Source of the DNA: Fragilaria crotonensis | Lineage: Eukaryota > Bacillariophyta > Fragilariophyceae > Fragilariales > Fragilariaceae | Length of the DNA: 64,000 nucleotides | Assembly (NCBI GenBank): GCA_022925895.1 | Contig: JAKSYS010000011.1 | Coordinates: forward strand, 124,001 to 188,000 | Reading direction: 5' to 3' | Part shown: positions 1 through 10,532 of the stretch, piece by piece | Position numbering within the stretch: position 1 is the first letter of the stretch | Layout: each line of letters begins with the position of its first letter | Made by a program: the position numbers and the translations under genes | The notes under the pieces: generated by a model | What the model was told of the DNA's origin: nothing | Database searches by the model: none | What the model saw: only the letters and a program-made list of their open reading frames with translations

Positions 1-1
1 G

Positions 2-655
2 CCGACTTATTGGCAAACTCTCTCGCGCGACGACATCACTTCTATAATTGTCGAGTCTGTCACTCCCGAAAAGGGATTACGACAGCTTAACGAGGAGGCA
101 GACGCTGACTTAGTTGGCTTTGCTGCTTCCCGACTCGCCACCGGCTTGATCGAAGGCGGGAAAGCTGCATTCTTCAGTGTAAAAGCTGCTGCAGGTGACA
201 AGACGGAAGAAACTGCAGTAGCTGCCGCTAGTAAGGCGACACAGAAGCTTGTTTCGGCGCTTGCTGCCGTGACAGCCCTGGGGTTCCACGGGGCAGGACG
301 AGCCCAAGAATGTGCTCAAAAGCTTCGGGCTGAAAGAATTGAAGCCGCAAAGAAGGCAGCGGAAGCCAGACAGGTGGAGGAGGAGAGAAACAGAATTGAA
401 GCAGAACGTGTCGCTGCCGAGAAAGCGCTTGTGGACGAAGCTATGGCAGCTGAGAAGCTTGCCTCGGAAGAAATCCAAGCTCAAGTCGAAGACATGCAAC
501 GCAACGTTGAGGAGGAAAATGATACGGCCGACAAGATGGCAGTTGAGAAAAAGAGGGTGAGCAATGAGATAAGTAGCAAGGAAATCAGGGAGATGCAGGT
601 TGATGTCCCTGCAGGTAGTGAGCAATTGAGCGACCCGCCGATCTTTTTTTGCTGA
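2..655 (+). CDS. C-terminal part of an Ala/Glu-rich coiled-coil protein, open at the window edge
   Basis: The frame is open from base 2 to a TGA at 653-655, so the gene starts upstream of the window; the TTG at 146 is not a credible start because coding sense continues ahead of it. About 217 residues are visible. The first third is mixed and mildly hydrophobic. From about base 300 the protein becomes a long charged helix rich in Ala, Glu, Lys and Arg with regular heptad-like spacing (for example KKAAEARQVEEERNRIEAER), typical of a coiled coil. There is no membrane segment, catalytic motif or recognisable domain. I cannot name a function. It could be a structural or scaffold protein. Confidence 0.6.
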   Translation, partial: PTYWQTLSRDDITSIIVESVTPEKGLRQLNEEADADLVGFAASRLATGLIEGGKAAFFSVKAAAGDKTEETAVAAASKATQKLVSALAAVTALGFHGAGRAQECAQKLRAERIEAAKKAAEARQVEEERNRIEAERVAAEKALVDEAMAAEKLASEEIQAQVEDMQRNVEEENDTADKMAVEKKRVSNEISSKEIREMQVDVPAGSEQLSDPPIFFC

Positions 656-1332
656 TGAAATCTGACGTGATTAATGGACCAGGAAGTGCTGTAACTCTAT
701 CCGTCATGGTGATACCAATAGAATTATAGACAACGACGATAGAGAAAATCAATTTGGAGTTTGAAGGTATTCAATGTCTACTGTGGTAACGCGAACTCGA
801 TGGAACATTTTGGTCGCAAACTTGGTTGTCTTCATACGGAGTATTCCTATAATCATTATCGCCGATGACACGGAGAGTTTTCAGATTACTAGATGATTCG
901 AGAATAGTGAAGATCAGTGATTAAACAACAACTGCATCGATGTGCTGCGAGGTCTGCGTTCACGAAGACTTGCCGACAAATCATGCGGCCCTTGGGCCTT
1001 CAGATGTCAGTTGCCGCTGGTGAGTGACTTGATTGTGACGGCATTCGCCCTTTTTTGCTTGATTTGTGTTCGAGGTGGCCACTGTTTTGGCAAGACTGTC
1101 ACAGGAGCGTTCATCGGGAATATCTCTCACCTCGTCCGTATCATAACGTCGTTTACCTTCCTTGTGATGACGACGTCGGCGTTTCGTGCCGTCCCTTTTC
1201 CTTCGAGTTTCCTTAGTTAACGCCACATCTTCCAGATTGTTGGTGGTTTTCTTACAGTGCAGATGACCGGATGTTTTCTCGTTCTCGGGAAGTCCAAATG
1301 GTGACCAGATAAACATATCCATCATGTCTTGA
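656..1332. other. Intergenic, no gene seen
   Basis: About 680 bases between the coiled-coil gene and the ankyrin gene. The open frames here are short and have no protein-like composition. No repeat or RNA gene was recognised. Confidence 0.5.
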
Positions 1333-2475
1333 ATGCTATCATCCGTGACTTGGCGAGCAAGTGCCTGTGCAGAGCAACGAACCGGCTCATCGAGGTTTAC
1401 GGATCCGACGTCGCGGGGCATTCTCTTACGGGATGCTTCTGACTGGGCCTTCACACAAATCGCAGGCAGTTTGAACGGTTTGAGCTGGTCCGCCCATGCA
1501 ATCTTGAAACAAGACAATGTCGATGTGAACGTCAAGGATAGTGATGGCAACACAGCCCTTTCCTGGGCATGCATAAATGACTGCATTTCAGATGTGGCCC
1601 TTGAAATCTTGAAACAAGACAATGTTGATGTAAATGTCAAGGATCAGGGTGGTGGGACAGCCCTTATCCATGCGTGCCGCGAGAGCCTATCAGATGTGGC
1701 CCTTGAAATCTTGAAACGAGACAATGTCGATGTGAATGCCAAGGATAGAAATGGTGTGACGGCGCTATACTGGGCATGCAAAGACTGTCTTTCAGATGTG
1801 GCCCTTGAAATCTTGAAACGAGACAATGTCGATGTGGATGCCAAGGATAAATATGGTATGACGGCGTTATTCTTTGCAAGCCAAGACAGCCTTCCCGATG
1901 GCGTCCGGGATTTGCTTCAGCATGAGAAGGTGGATGTGAATACTCGATTGCATGATGGACGCACATCCCTATACATTGCGAGTCAAGAAGGCGATGTAGA
2001 AATCGTCCACGCGTTGCTCCAACACGACAATGTTGATGTGAACCTTCGGGAGAACACTGGTGAAACAGCTCTCATGTCGGCGTGTCTGCAAGGCCATGTG
2101 GAAATAGCCCGCGCATTGCTCCAGCACAACACGGTGGATGTGAATGCCAAGGATCAGGAAGGCCGTACAGCATTTTTCTGGGCGTGCTGCGAAGGCCATC
2201 GGGATGTTATTCGCGAGTTCTTGAGTTGCGAGAGGGTGGATCCGAACGTCAAAGGAGCTCTCGGTAACACAGCCCTTATCTGGGCGTGTCTCAGGGACGA
2301 TGTCGATGTCGTTCGCGAGTTGTTGGAATGCGACAGAGTCGATGCGAATCTACGAAATAAGGCTGGTTCGACAGCTCTTGATATTGCTCGAAAGTGTCAA
2401 GTATTCGAAATTACTCGTTGCCTGGAGGAACATGTCGAAGCGTGCAGGCGTCGCAAGCGAGCGAGGATGGTGTAG
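1333..2475 (+). CDS. Ankyrin-repeat protein
   Basis: Single-exon frame of 380 residues starting at ATG 1333. After about 50 residues it is almost entirely ankyrin repeats of 33-35 residues, roughly nine of them, each with the pattern D-x-x-G-x-T-A-L-x-x-A followed by a helix and VDVN. The early repeats are close copies of one another: VALEILK, then Q or R, then DNVDVN recurs four times with matching DNA, which points to recent internal duplication. The later ones (VEIVHALLQHDNVDVN, VVRELLECDRVDAN) have diverged. Ankyrin repeats bind other proteins; no enzyme domain is fused in frame. A kinase-like scrap begins about 115 bp downstream in the same direction, so an ancestral ankyrin-kinase gene is possible. 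The end is a short basic tail (RRRKRARMV). The family call is secure; the partner is unknown. Confidence 0.85.
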   Translation: MLSSVTWRASACAEQRTGSSRFTDPTSRGILLRDASDWAFTQIAGSLNGLSWSAHAILKQDNVDVNVKDSDGNTALSWACINDCISDVALEILKQDNVDVNVKDQGGGTALIHACRESLSDVALEILKRDNVDVNAKDRNGVTALYWACKDCLSDVALEILKRDNVDVDAKDKYGMTALFFASQDSLPDGVRDLLQHEKVDVNTRLHDGRTSLYIASQEGDVEIVHALLQHDNVDVNLRENTGETALMSACLQGHVEIARALLQHNTVDVNAKDQEGRTAFFWACCEGHRDVIREFLSCERVDPNVKGALGNTALIWACLRDDVDVVRELLECDRVDANLRNKAGSTALDIARKCQVFEITRCLEEHVEACRRRKRARMV

Positions 2476-2591
2476 ATGAAGTTGTGGAAAAGAAGGGGAG
2501 TGGTACTACATTGAGTTGTTCACTATCGTGACTTTCTTTGGGACGGTCGTGACGTTTAGTTTAAGCGGAGCCTTTCGCAATTCTGTCGGCG

Positions 2592-2948
2592 TTGGTATGG
2601 TTGACCTTCCGTATGCATGACTTTATCCTTCTTGCTCATGATGTGGCTTTCGTATATACTGTCGATACACTCAAGCGATTTCGTCACCCCAGTTTAAAAG
2701 TCGATCTTGAATACATCAGAAATCAGTTTGTGCTGTTTGAAAATGCAGCCAACAGCTCCATCGTCGGCAATCGAGCCCGCCTCTCAGCAGATATTCGGCT
2801 GTCAATCATGTACGATTTGGCGCGATCAGTGCACTTCTTGCCCTCCGGTGGCTGCGAGGGTTGGAACGAATTTCACGGCGATACCAAGCGAGCGAATATT
2901 AGTCTAGCCGGAGATTTTACGCGCCTCATTGATTGCATGCATAGCTAG
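2592..2948 (+). pseudogene. Fragment of a protein kinase domain (subdomains VIa-VII), probably TKL type
   Basis: A 118-residue frame contains IRLSIMYDLARSVHFL, then FHGDTKRANISL and LIDC. This follows the order of a kinase catalytic loop (HRDIKxxN) and the start of the DFG strand (LxDFG). The catalytic His-Arg-Asp reads H-G-D, as in many TKL kinases that use HGDLK. There is no glycine loop, lysine or APE region, and the frame stops just after the DFG position, so this cannot be an active kinase. It lies in the same direction just after the ankyrin gene, and diatoms carry ankyrin-kinase proteins. I read it as a truncated remnant. Confidence 0.5.
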
Positions 2949-3038
2949 GCTTGCCATGTTTGTACAGGTCCAGAGTCATGGTTCCAGCCCAACGCGATCT
3001 TGATATGCACATGCATGCTGAGCAATGAATGGAGCTTA

Positions 3039-3712
3039 CTATACTCGCAGCAGACGAGGTGTCGACGAAATCAATGAACTGAACGGCAAAGCGAACTCAA
3101 GGTACTCCAGAAGAAGGTGGCGCTCGTGTTGGACCATTGCCTTGCAAGCGTGGGCAAAGGACAGTTCAAATGCGGATAAATCCAGCAGCGCGGTTGATGG
3201 TCCGAGAAATCTCAAGAATGGGTTCAAAAAGAGTAACTTTAACCAAGCACCGTCGGGAGAGCAATGCTCAAACGACGATGGTCCCTCGAGCTTCTCTCAA
3301 AACTTGCCGTGGATCAGAAGCTCACGAACCAATTCGACATGACCCGATTCACTCGCTAACACAAAGCGACTGTCCAAACAAGTGGTTTTGGGATGCTTCG
3401 CGAACGTGCGAACAATTTCTGTGTGCCCTTTCCGACATGCCAAGGCAAGTGCCGTGTAACCATGCTTATTCTTGGCATTTTCACGTCCACCTTATCGTGA
3501 TTCAATAAGGCGACAGCCACATCCGTTCTGCCCTTTTCACATGCATACAGTAAGGCTGCGAATCCATCATGACATTTTGGCATTCCGATCCACCTTATCG
3601 TGCTTTACCATGTGGCCACAGCAACTTCAGCCTGGACCATGATGCATGCCCACGGAAAGGCTGTGAATCCATGCTCAAGGAAGGTCCGCGCCAGATTTTT
3701 TGCAATCGTCAA
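3039..3712 (-). pseudogene. Ankyrin-repeat pseudogene, inverted relative to the intact ankyrin gene
   Basis: Read on the minus strand, three frames in succession give ankyrin-like sequence. About 3712-3600 gives NLARTFLEHGFTAFPWAC. About 3583-3480 gives GFAALLYACEKGRTDVAVAL and LLNHDKVDVK. About 3485-3310 gives KNKHGYTALALACRKGHTEI and SGHVELVRELLIHGKF. A non-repeat C-terminal stretch follows down to about 3039 (HERHLLLEYLEFALPF). The changes of frame between these blocks and a stop after HGKF mean that no single product can be made. The consensus (VDVN/VDVK, TALALAC) is of the same kind as the intact gene at 1333-2475, so this is probably a diverged inverted copy. Confidence 0.65.
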
Positions 3713-4559
3713 CACCGTAGCTTCTGGTACTTTGTACCAGGTACTACCGGTACTAGCACTTAGTATCTTTGTATTCTCATAAATCCTACACCAATATTCA
3801 TAAAACGAATTCAAAAATCACAGGAATAACGCACCAATCACAAATTACAATGCCGTTATGTTGCTGTAGCTACTCCGTACTCCAGTACCAGGTAACATAC
3901 TGGCACTTTTTGCTATATTGATCGACCGCTCTGTTGCATTCATCACACTAGAGACCATTCGGGCTCTGAAGCTGTGTCCCGATTTTTGGTTATGAGTACA
4001 ATTTTATATAAAAATGCCGTTTCATTTGACTTTCCTTCACCGCCTTTCGAGGAAGGAACTTCTTTGGTGCGTAATAACTGAATAGATTGTTTTGGTTCAG
4101 GCGTTAAATTCCCTCCAAATCTGTGAGGGCTCTGACAGGTACAGTACATGTATATGTTGTATGCACACATGCATACCTACCGTGTTACGATTCATGACGA
4201 TGAGTCGATCATTACGTGCCCTTTAAGGCAGATGGTACAATGTAATCCATTAGTAGCTTCAATGTAATCCACTAGAAACTACCGGTAGTCGTCAGTCGTT
4301 TGGAGGGTTGTTGGGCGGTCGAAAAATTGAACCAGTAGTTGAGGTCCTGACACTCTCGGACGACATGGATTTCACCATTTCTTGAAGTGGAGCATCGCAG
4401 GATAAGCTTTACAACAAGAACGGGAAACAGGGCATGCCGGAGGTAGATCATTCGGAGTTTCCTCCGTTACTTGTTGTGATCATCGCGAACATGTCCTCGG
4501 GAAACAAGGTCGAAGCATCGTCGTCAAACTCGGTGTTGACGGAACAAATTGGTAGTAGT
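3713..4559. other. Intergenic, rich in GTAC/TACCGGTA motifs, no gene
   Basis: Short frames only. Contains recurrent GTAC and ACCGGTA words, including the 12-bp palindrome ACTACCGGTAGT at 4278-4289, and a short imperfect duplication (caatgtaatcca.tag) near 4240-4275. Confidence 0.5.
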
Positions 4560-4892
4560 AAAGAGGACAGCCTCGTAGGCAGGCAGGTGCTTCATCTTCG
4601 CCGCCCTGATACTTTTAACCGCCGCTGGTAGAATTAACTTGGACTGGGTAGTGTTGATCTATCGGCGTCAAATAAAAGGGGAAGCCCCATTGTGAATGCG
4701 ACTCTGGGTTGCGGTGATGATGGATGGAATCATTAGTTGCAAAGAGGACAGCATCATAGGCAGGTACTTTTTCTTCACCCTGATACTGTTTGCAGCTGGC
4801 AGAATTCAACTCGGACAGGGTAGTGATGATCGCTCGGCGTCAAATAAAGTGAAAGCCCCATTGTCAATGTGAATCAGGGTCACCAGCAACAA
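4560..4892. repeat. Two-copy tandem duplication, about 180 bp period
   Basis: Copy 1 runs from about 4560 to 4740 and copy 2 from 4741 to about 4892. Both begin AAAGAGGACAGC and share GTAGGCAGG, CCTGATACT, GAATT-AACT, GGTAGTG, CGGCGTCAAATAAA and GCCCCATTGT in the same order. The copies have diverged by substitutions and small indels, so the event is not very recent. No frame spans both copies. Confidence 0.75.
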
Positions 4893-5115
4893 AGAGTGTT
4901 CGTTACAACTTTGTGCAGCTCCACACGAATCTTGATTGCTTGGATTCTCCACAGAGAATCTACACAGGAATTGGTACAAAATGAAAAATTCAACGGGCCA
5001 ATGAGAGTGAGACTTGCACCTTCCGTGGAATGTACGCTGGGAACTAGTACAATTCTAGTTTTCTTCCCCGTGGAAGGCCAATTCCAAGCCCAAGATCGAC
5101 TTCGCCAAAAACCAT

Positions 5116-5190
5116 AACGACGACGAGAGCGTGCACTATGTGAGTCCCCTCAATACATTGGACACCATAGTGCACGCTTTCATCGTCGTT
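5116..5190. repeat. Inverted repeat: 25-bp arms, 25-bp loop
   Basis: 5116-5140 and 5166-5190 are reverse complements at 23 of 25 positions (core AGCGTGCACTATG). In RNA one mismatch on each strand could be a G-U pair, so a transcript would form a strong hairpin. It sits in a gene-free stretch. No T-run follows, so it is not an obvious terminator. It could be a small foldback element or the hairpin of a non-coding RNA. Confidence 0.7.
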
Positions 5191-5462
5191 TCAGGAATTG
5201 GTGGAGTTATTGAACATCAAACGTCTAGATTGACCGTTAAACACTCTGAGGTATAGACTGTTTTATATAAGTTGTCTAAGTCGTAGAGTGGTAACTTCTA
5301 GATAACGGTGAGCTGGCTGGATCGGGACACTGCTTCAGAGCCCGAATGGTCTCTAGTGATTACGCATTGTTCGTTCCAGAAATGATTGATACGTGATATG
5401 GGATTGGAAAGGGAAAGGAAGAAATGGCATTGAGAGAGTTGGCTATTCTAGTGTTGAGAATG

Positions 5463-5980
5463 TTAAACCAGAAGAGATGCGTCTGGCTCTTCTTGAACTG
5501 AATCGTTTTTGAGTTCGCCAATGTCAAATAAAGGCATCATCCATTCCAATAGTTCCTTCAACTCCTCTCTCCCGTTCCCGAGTGATCCGCCGATACCATA
5601 ACCATCAAAGGGCAACGACGTCAGATACTCAACACTTTGAGTCCGCAGTTCTTGATCACAATCCCTCCATGAACGACGCGAACATTGCTTGCTGTTGCAC
5701 ATCCTTAAGATGTTCCTTCAAACTCCTGGCTTCCCATCGATGTGATCGAGCAACTGACTCCACCAAGGCGCTTCTATCGATGTGATACGGCGGAAGTTCA
5801 TCCAGAGGAATAATAATGTCGGCTCCGATGTCTTTCTGGGCTTGCACAGCCTCTGGTGTATCAATGATCATCCCATGCGGGGCGTATGGATCCGCCCAGA
5901 CACGAGCTTGACTCTTGTTGGACTGGTGCAAAATCTCGAAACGTAACAAAATCCCGAGGCTCGTAGGCCCAATTGAAAAA
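5463..5980 (-). pseudogene. tRNA-guanine (queuine) transglycosylase pseudogene
   Basis: Minus-strand frames carry segments of the TGT/QTRT1 family, which exchanges guanine for queuine at tRNA position 34. Near 5940 is an N-terminal piece, FEILHQSNKSQARV, then a degraded PHG..IDTP. It runs straight into TPEAVQAQKDIGADIIIPLD and ELPPYH...S-x-x-RSHRW, the family block around the first catalytic Asp. The roughly 100 residues normally between these two blocks are absent. After AMFA the frame breaks; VHGG is visible in one frame and DQELRTQSVEYLTSLPFDGY plus GIGGSLG in another, ending at about 5463. The nucleophile Asp region and the zinc-binding Cys/His C-terminus are missing. An internal deletion, two frame breaks and a lost C-terminus make it a dead duplicate; the working gene must lie elsewhere. 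Confidence 0.75.
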
Positions 5981-6563
5981 AGTCGGACTGCTCGGGAGCA
6001 GGAGGCGGAGGGCCTTTTTTCGTTCGGTTTAGAATTTTTTTCTGGTCTCGCGCTGACCGCTTGCCTCCTGGTCGTTCGGCGTGTGCTGAATTGATTCAAT
6101 AAAACCTTGCCCCATCGTCGGACAATGTTTCCCTTCAAGTGGAAACGATCGTCTGGGAACAGAAAGTCCACCAGTCAACCTTCCTTGCATCAATATGAAC
6201 AGTGCGACATCTGGAGAAGCTGGTCTTTTCATCACCTTTCAATTGCTGATTCAAACCATTTGATTGCTAATTGCTACTGTACCAGGTACGAATGCCACTC
6301 TCTTTGGAGATGAAAACTCAGTTCATGATTGCAGGGTCGGAAACTCGGAGTCGGAATTCATTGTTGGTTTTGATGGATGCTGGCCCATGGCCTGTGCCCT
6401 GGGGCTCCACCGCTGATTGTACAGCTGGTTTTTCGTTGAAGCGTCCGAACGTAGGTTGTGTACAATTCGTACCATGCACGCATATTATTTCCATATCCTT
6501 TATCAAGTTTTAGTAGCAGCTGTCTCCTGCGACCATAAAAATCCATCTCTGTCGACATGATGA
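5981..6563. other. Intergenic between the TGT pseudogene and the transposon
   Basis: No gene recognised. The minus frame through 6171-5980 is open but has no family resemblance before the TGT block begins. One transposon end may lie here, but I could not find a matching inverted repeat. Confidence 0.4.
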
Positions 6564-9408
6564 TCACACCTCGTCCTCCTCGTTTCTTGTCTTTGCTTCT
6601 TTGAGTGCACTGTTGACGAAGCCACGATCGAAGTCCAATGCACACCTGTGAGACTTGAACAATTTCATCAGGCGTTGGATTTCGGAGTACAGAAGTCCTT
6701 GATCTTCTGTTATACTTGTGGCGATGAAGTTGTGGGTACGACCTTGCTGCCTCATTCTCTGCTGACTCTCAAAAGATGATGGTAAGTACAAATATATGCG
6801 CGTGCTCGAAGCAAACTTTCCCATCCTTTCTTTGGTCAACTCCTTGATTGAACACGTTGAATCTCTCACAAGTTGTTTGAAATTCTCTCGTCCCTCTTTT
6901 GAGATACAGGAACCCGTCGGTAGAAAGCCTTTGCGTGACCCCAGCAAAATTCAATGCCTTCCCTGCTAATTCGGCATGGAACTTTGGTGTTAGAAGTACC
7001 GTGATGCCCAGCTGAGATCCAAGGTACTGAAGTGCCGTTTCCTCATCCTTGAAATCAGCACACTCTGCGATGAGATGGCGTAGGGAATACCGTAAGTCAA
7101 TCTTCCCTGAAATTGTGTCTTTCTTTCCGTCGACAGTGTATTTATCTAACTCACTTGGATCAATCAGTCCTCTTTCCCACAGAACTTGTAGCATGCCTTT
7201 AGATTTTCCTTCCCATCCAGATAGGATTTTGTCGACTTCTTTGTGAGTTTCGATTGAATTGTTTCTTGCCAATTCCTGAAGTTCGGCTTTAGTGTACCCG
7301 CGTTTTTGTTGGAGCGTCACACCCTTTTCGTTGAGCTCTTCAAGAAGGGTCTTCTTTGTTTTTTCAATTGGCTTGCTTCTTTTCCCATTATTCGATCATG
7401 ACGTTGTAAGTCACGTTGCTCTGGTGTCAAATACCATGGGCCACAGTCGTCAGTATTGAATACCATTGACTGTGTGTCTCCGATGCCCAGGGTTGGTGAG
7501 TGTGTGCCCAGATAACCCTCTTGTGACATTATGACTGTGTCTCTCATCTGCTGTTTTGATCCTCCAAAGTTCTTTTGCATGTTGATCGCACTGAGTGCAC
7601 CATCACGTTTGCGAGCGTGTCCCTGAGAATGATCGAACAAAAATACAAAATCGAAGCTTGGATATAGGATTCGTAGGCAATCAACCACATCCTCAAGCTG
7701 AAGACTCATGTGGTATGAATTCCAATAACCCTGATTATTGATTCCGATGAACAAGTATTTTACGAAGGGGGATTCCAACAAAATCGGCTTCCTCGTTGTT
7801 CCCAAGATTTCCATCGCAGCTGTTGTATCGAGGTAATTTCCACCGCCGAGAGCTGCTGTTTGCCTTGCCATATTCACTCTTTGTAACTCATCCTCTGTCA
7901 TCTGCCTGCCAAAGCCGAATTCGCGTGACACGAACGCAGAAAGCATATACCCATCGCCCTCCGACTTGGGCAGAAGTGGCACTTGTCCTTTGGCCCAACC
8001 CATTGTTTGGAGGACAGTAGATACTGCGCGAAGACAGACTCATCTTGACCAATAATCATCAAGGGCCTGACTGATGATGACACTCGTATGCTTGTTTTTG
8101 CTTCAACATCTCGCGCTGCCTCTTCTCCCCTTTTGATTCTTGATATGCAATTCTTCCAATAGTCAACGTGAAACTCAACCCGAGTCTCATCAGATATAAT
8201 ATCATAGTAATGATGTCCGAAATCTGTGTCTAAGGTCTTGATCGTAGCAGCTTCACTGAGTGGAAGCTGAATCCAACGCCGACAACGTGGCTCAAGCACG
8301 GTAAGGTAGTTCTTGCAGAATGCATTTCGATGTGCGACAACATCTTCACGTTCATGGCCATCGACGTAGAAGCTCTTCCTTCTCGTATCATACTTGAATC
8401 CGAGTAATCGCATCCAGCGCCATGCTGTTGTGAAGCTCATGTTTTTAAGTCTATGTGCGCGAAGGAATAGCGCAATATCATCCTCATCTTGATCGACATC
8501 GACAGGATTGCTAGTAGGATTAATGGCTGTAGTACTTGTACTCAATGTTGACGTTTCTGCAGTATCTTCGTCTACTACCGATTCACGTTTCCACAACGCA
8601 GCCAGCCTTGGGATTACAGACGAATGAACGAATTGATAGACTGCTTCAATTGAAAGATGTGACAAGTTCTCGACGCCAAATGCAACAATCTGCTCCTTTG
8701 CGCATGGAAACACTTCGAGAACTCGAGGAAGAGGTCGTTTCCACACTGAACAGACAAGTTTGGGTTTGGGAAGCATTCAAAATTACGGAACACAATGTTC
8801 CAATTTGCGATGGTTTTATAGAAGGTTGCTTGCGTCATACCAACAGTGTTCAATACCTTACAAGATTCAGTGCAACAGTCTTGCCACGTCCATTCATTCA
8901 TTTTTGCAAGAGCCAATCGGTACGCATAACAAAGAAACGTCGCCCTTTGCCTGACAGCGCATATCTCAGCTTTGGTACACACGTTGTCGATATCTCTACC
9001 TTGCACAACATTCCTCCAATTATTTTCTTCCTCATGAACGCTTTGAAGCAGTACAATCCTTCTCTGAAGTGCTTCCATTGGAGTTTCAGAATCGAAATCA
9101 GTATCATTCCCATCCTCGCAATTCGTTGTCCCATGTTTCTTTGGTGGTTTGAACACTCGGTATGCCTCTGGGCTACATGGCCAGTAACTTGAGCTAGAAG
9201 CATCAGCAGCAATCATTACAGCGGCCGCACCAGTATCTCCTATCCTTGCTCGTTTGCTCGGTGATTGCTCAACAATGTCTCCGATCCTTCCTCCCGTTGT
9301 AGCCTCCGTGTTGACAGGTGTAGTTATCATTGTGTCGAGAGCGGGTCTTGATCTTGTGCTTGGAATGACTAGCACATTTGCGGCTGCTTCCATTACTTTT
9401 CGTTCCAT
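6564..9408 (-). pseudogene. DDE transposase, broken by several frameshifts
   Basis: Four or five overlapping minus-strand frames follow one another: 9408-8614, 8776-7898, 8003-7317, 7320-6769 and 6947-6564. Each handover needs a one- or two-base shift, near 8720, 7980, 7350 and 6950. Motifs in order are a Ser/Thr-rich N-terminus, VGMTQATFYKTIANWN, VAFGVENLSHLSIEAVYQFV, VDGHEREDVV, the catalytic GQDESVFAQYLL, PLLPKSEGDGYMLSAFVSRE, FGINNQGYWNSYHMSLQLED (first residue approximate), the catalytic FLFDHSQGHARKRDGALSA, and ALDFDRGFVNSALKEAK near the end. The third acidic residue cannot be assigned. Coding sense is well preserved between breaks, so decay is recent or part of it is sequence error. 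Confidence 0.75.
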
Positions 9409-9743
9409 GCACTGTTAAGTGGACATGGGTACCGTATCTGCCTTGATTTCTCTGTGAAGTAGTAATAGAATGTGTTCTTGTATGTGACTCTGAACACTCC
9501 TGTTGTGTTTGATCCATCAAATCGGTGCATCAATTCTCCGAAAGAAGCCGACTTGGACATCCCTGTATTGAACCTTCTTACATCAATGACGCCAAGGGAC
9601 GCATTGACATCAAATCTCCCTAAAGCTTCAGCCCAAGTTGATGCAGGAAGCCAGCAATTTGACAATCTCGGACCATACGTGATGTCTGTTCGAAGTAGCA
9701 TGACGGCATCAGTCAAAATAGCATATTTACCTTTGTCAACCAT
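9393..9743 (-). CDS. First ORF of the DDE transposon, unknown function
   Basis: A 116-residue frame with ATG at 9743 and stop at 9393-9395. Its sequence looks like real protein (TDAVMLLRTDITYGPRLSNC, FRVTYKNTFYYYFTEKS) with alternating aromatic and polar residues, but matches no domain I know. Its end overlaps the ATG of the next frame (9408) by about 16 bases in a different phase, so the two could be linked by reinitiation, by frameshifting, or by loss of a single continuous frame. It lies just ahead of the transposase in the same direction, so I place it in the element. Confidence 0.45.
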   Translation of the reverse strand: MVDKGKYAILTDAVMLLRTDITYGPRLSNCWLPASTWAEALGRFDVNASLGVIDVRRFNTGMSKSASFGELMHRFDGSNTTGVFRVTYKNTFYYYFTEKSRQIRYPCPLNSAWNEK

Positions 9744-10532
9744 TGTATCTATAGATTTATCACCAACAGTAGGTTCACTGAGTTACATAGGAAGGTGACT
9801 GCAGGAGGTAAATCTATAGATTAGAATGGAAATGTTGCAAACGACGGCTTGAAAATCTCATTGTGGAAGCCTTGCTTCCAACACGACAAAGTCCCGCCCT
9901 CGTGACGTCATATTGGCAGTGAAATCGGTCTAGCGTAGAATTAATACTGGGACGTGCGCCCGGATTTTAGAACAGAAAACCAGCTGTACTTGCACCTCGA
10001 ACCGGCGTAGCATCTGGTACCGGTACACAAGTACGTGGAGGGTGAACGTCTACAAAGTACTCGTACAGTACATGGAACTGAACACAGTACACGCACAATT
10101 ACTCCCGGTTCCTTCCAAGCATGACTAAAAACATACAACTGTGCACACAGCGTCATACAATTCCAACCTGTACTTGTACTTGTTTTAGCTACAGTAGATA
10201 GAAAGACTATCATAAGACCGAAGTCTGCATTGTATAGATATAGGTACAATACAAGTAGTAGGGTAGATTCCACGAAACGTCAAGTGGGACTCGACTAAAC
10301 GCCCAAGAAGACGTACAGTGACAGTATGATTCCGCGTACTGCGCTGGCGCTGGCTGCAATAGTTACCGAGAGAAGTCGTGCTACGAATTTAATTGCTGGT
10401 ACAGACGACTGATTCCCGAGTACAACATCAGAATGAGCACATTCATGACTCCTTCGGTCGCAACCCAATATCTTGCTTGCACACCAAGTTTAGACTCACA
10501 AAATCTAAGCTTGCAAAACAAAACATCGAGCC
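9744..10532. other. Intergenic upstream of the trypsin gene
   Basis: No gene. Holds the 12-bp inverted pair 9748-9759/9809-9820 and, from about 9990 to 10300, a stretch dense in GTAC/GTACC words. The promoter of the protease gene must lie in the right part; no clear TATA box or known element was recognised. Confidence 0.4.

Larger units (their letters stand above)
6564..9743 (-). mobile_element. Decayed DDE DNA transposon, copy 1
   Basis: A block of minus-strand frames reading from about 9743 to 6564 makes one transposase-like protein with an extra ORF in front. Two acidic motifs typical of DDE transposases are clear: GQDESVFAQYLL and FLFDHSQGHARK. A VDGHERDDVV-like motif (FYVDGHEREDVVAHRN) precedes them, an arrangement I associate with transposases found in fungi and algae. 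I do not know the superfamily name. A second, more degraded copy at 54.7-56.1 kb carries the same motifs, confirming that this is a repeated element. Ends were not found: a 12-bp perfect inverted pair (TCTATAGATTTA, 9748-9759 and 9809-9820) sits just outside the upstream side but has no partner at the other end. Confidence 0.8.

Noticed and set aside
110-625. Minus-strand frame of 171 residues at the left edge
   Set aside because: Shadow of the coiled-coil gene; Ser/Cys/Phe-rich as expected from reversing Glu/Ala codons.
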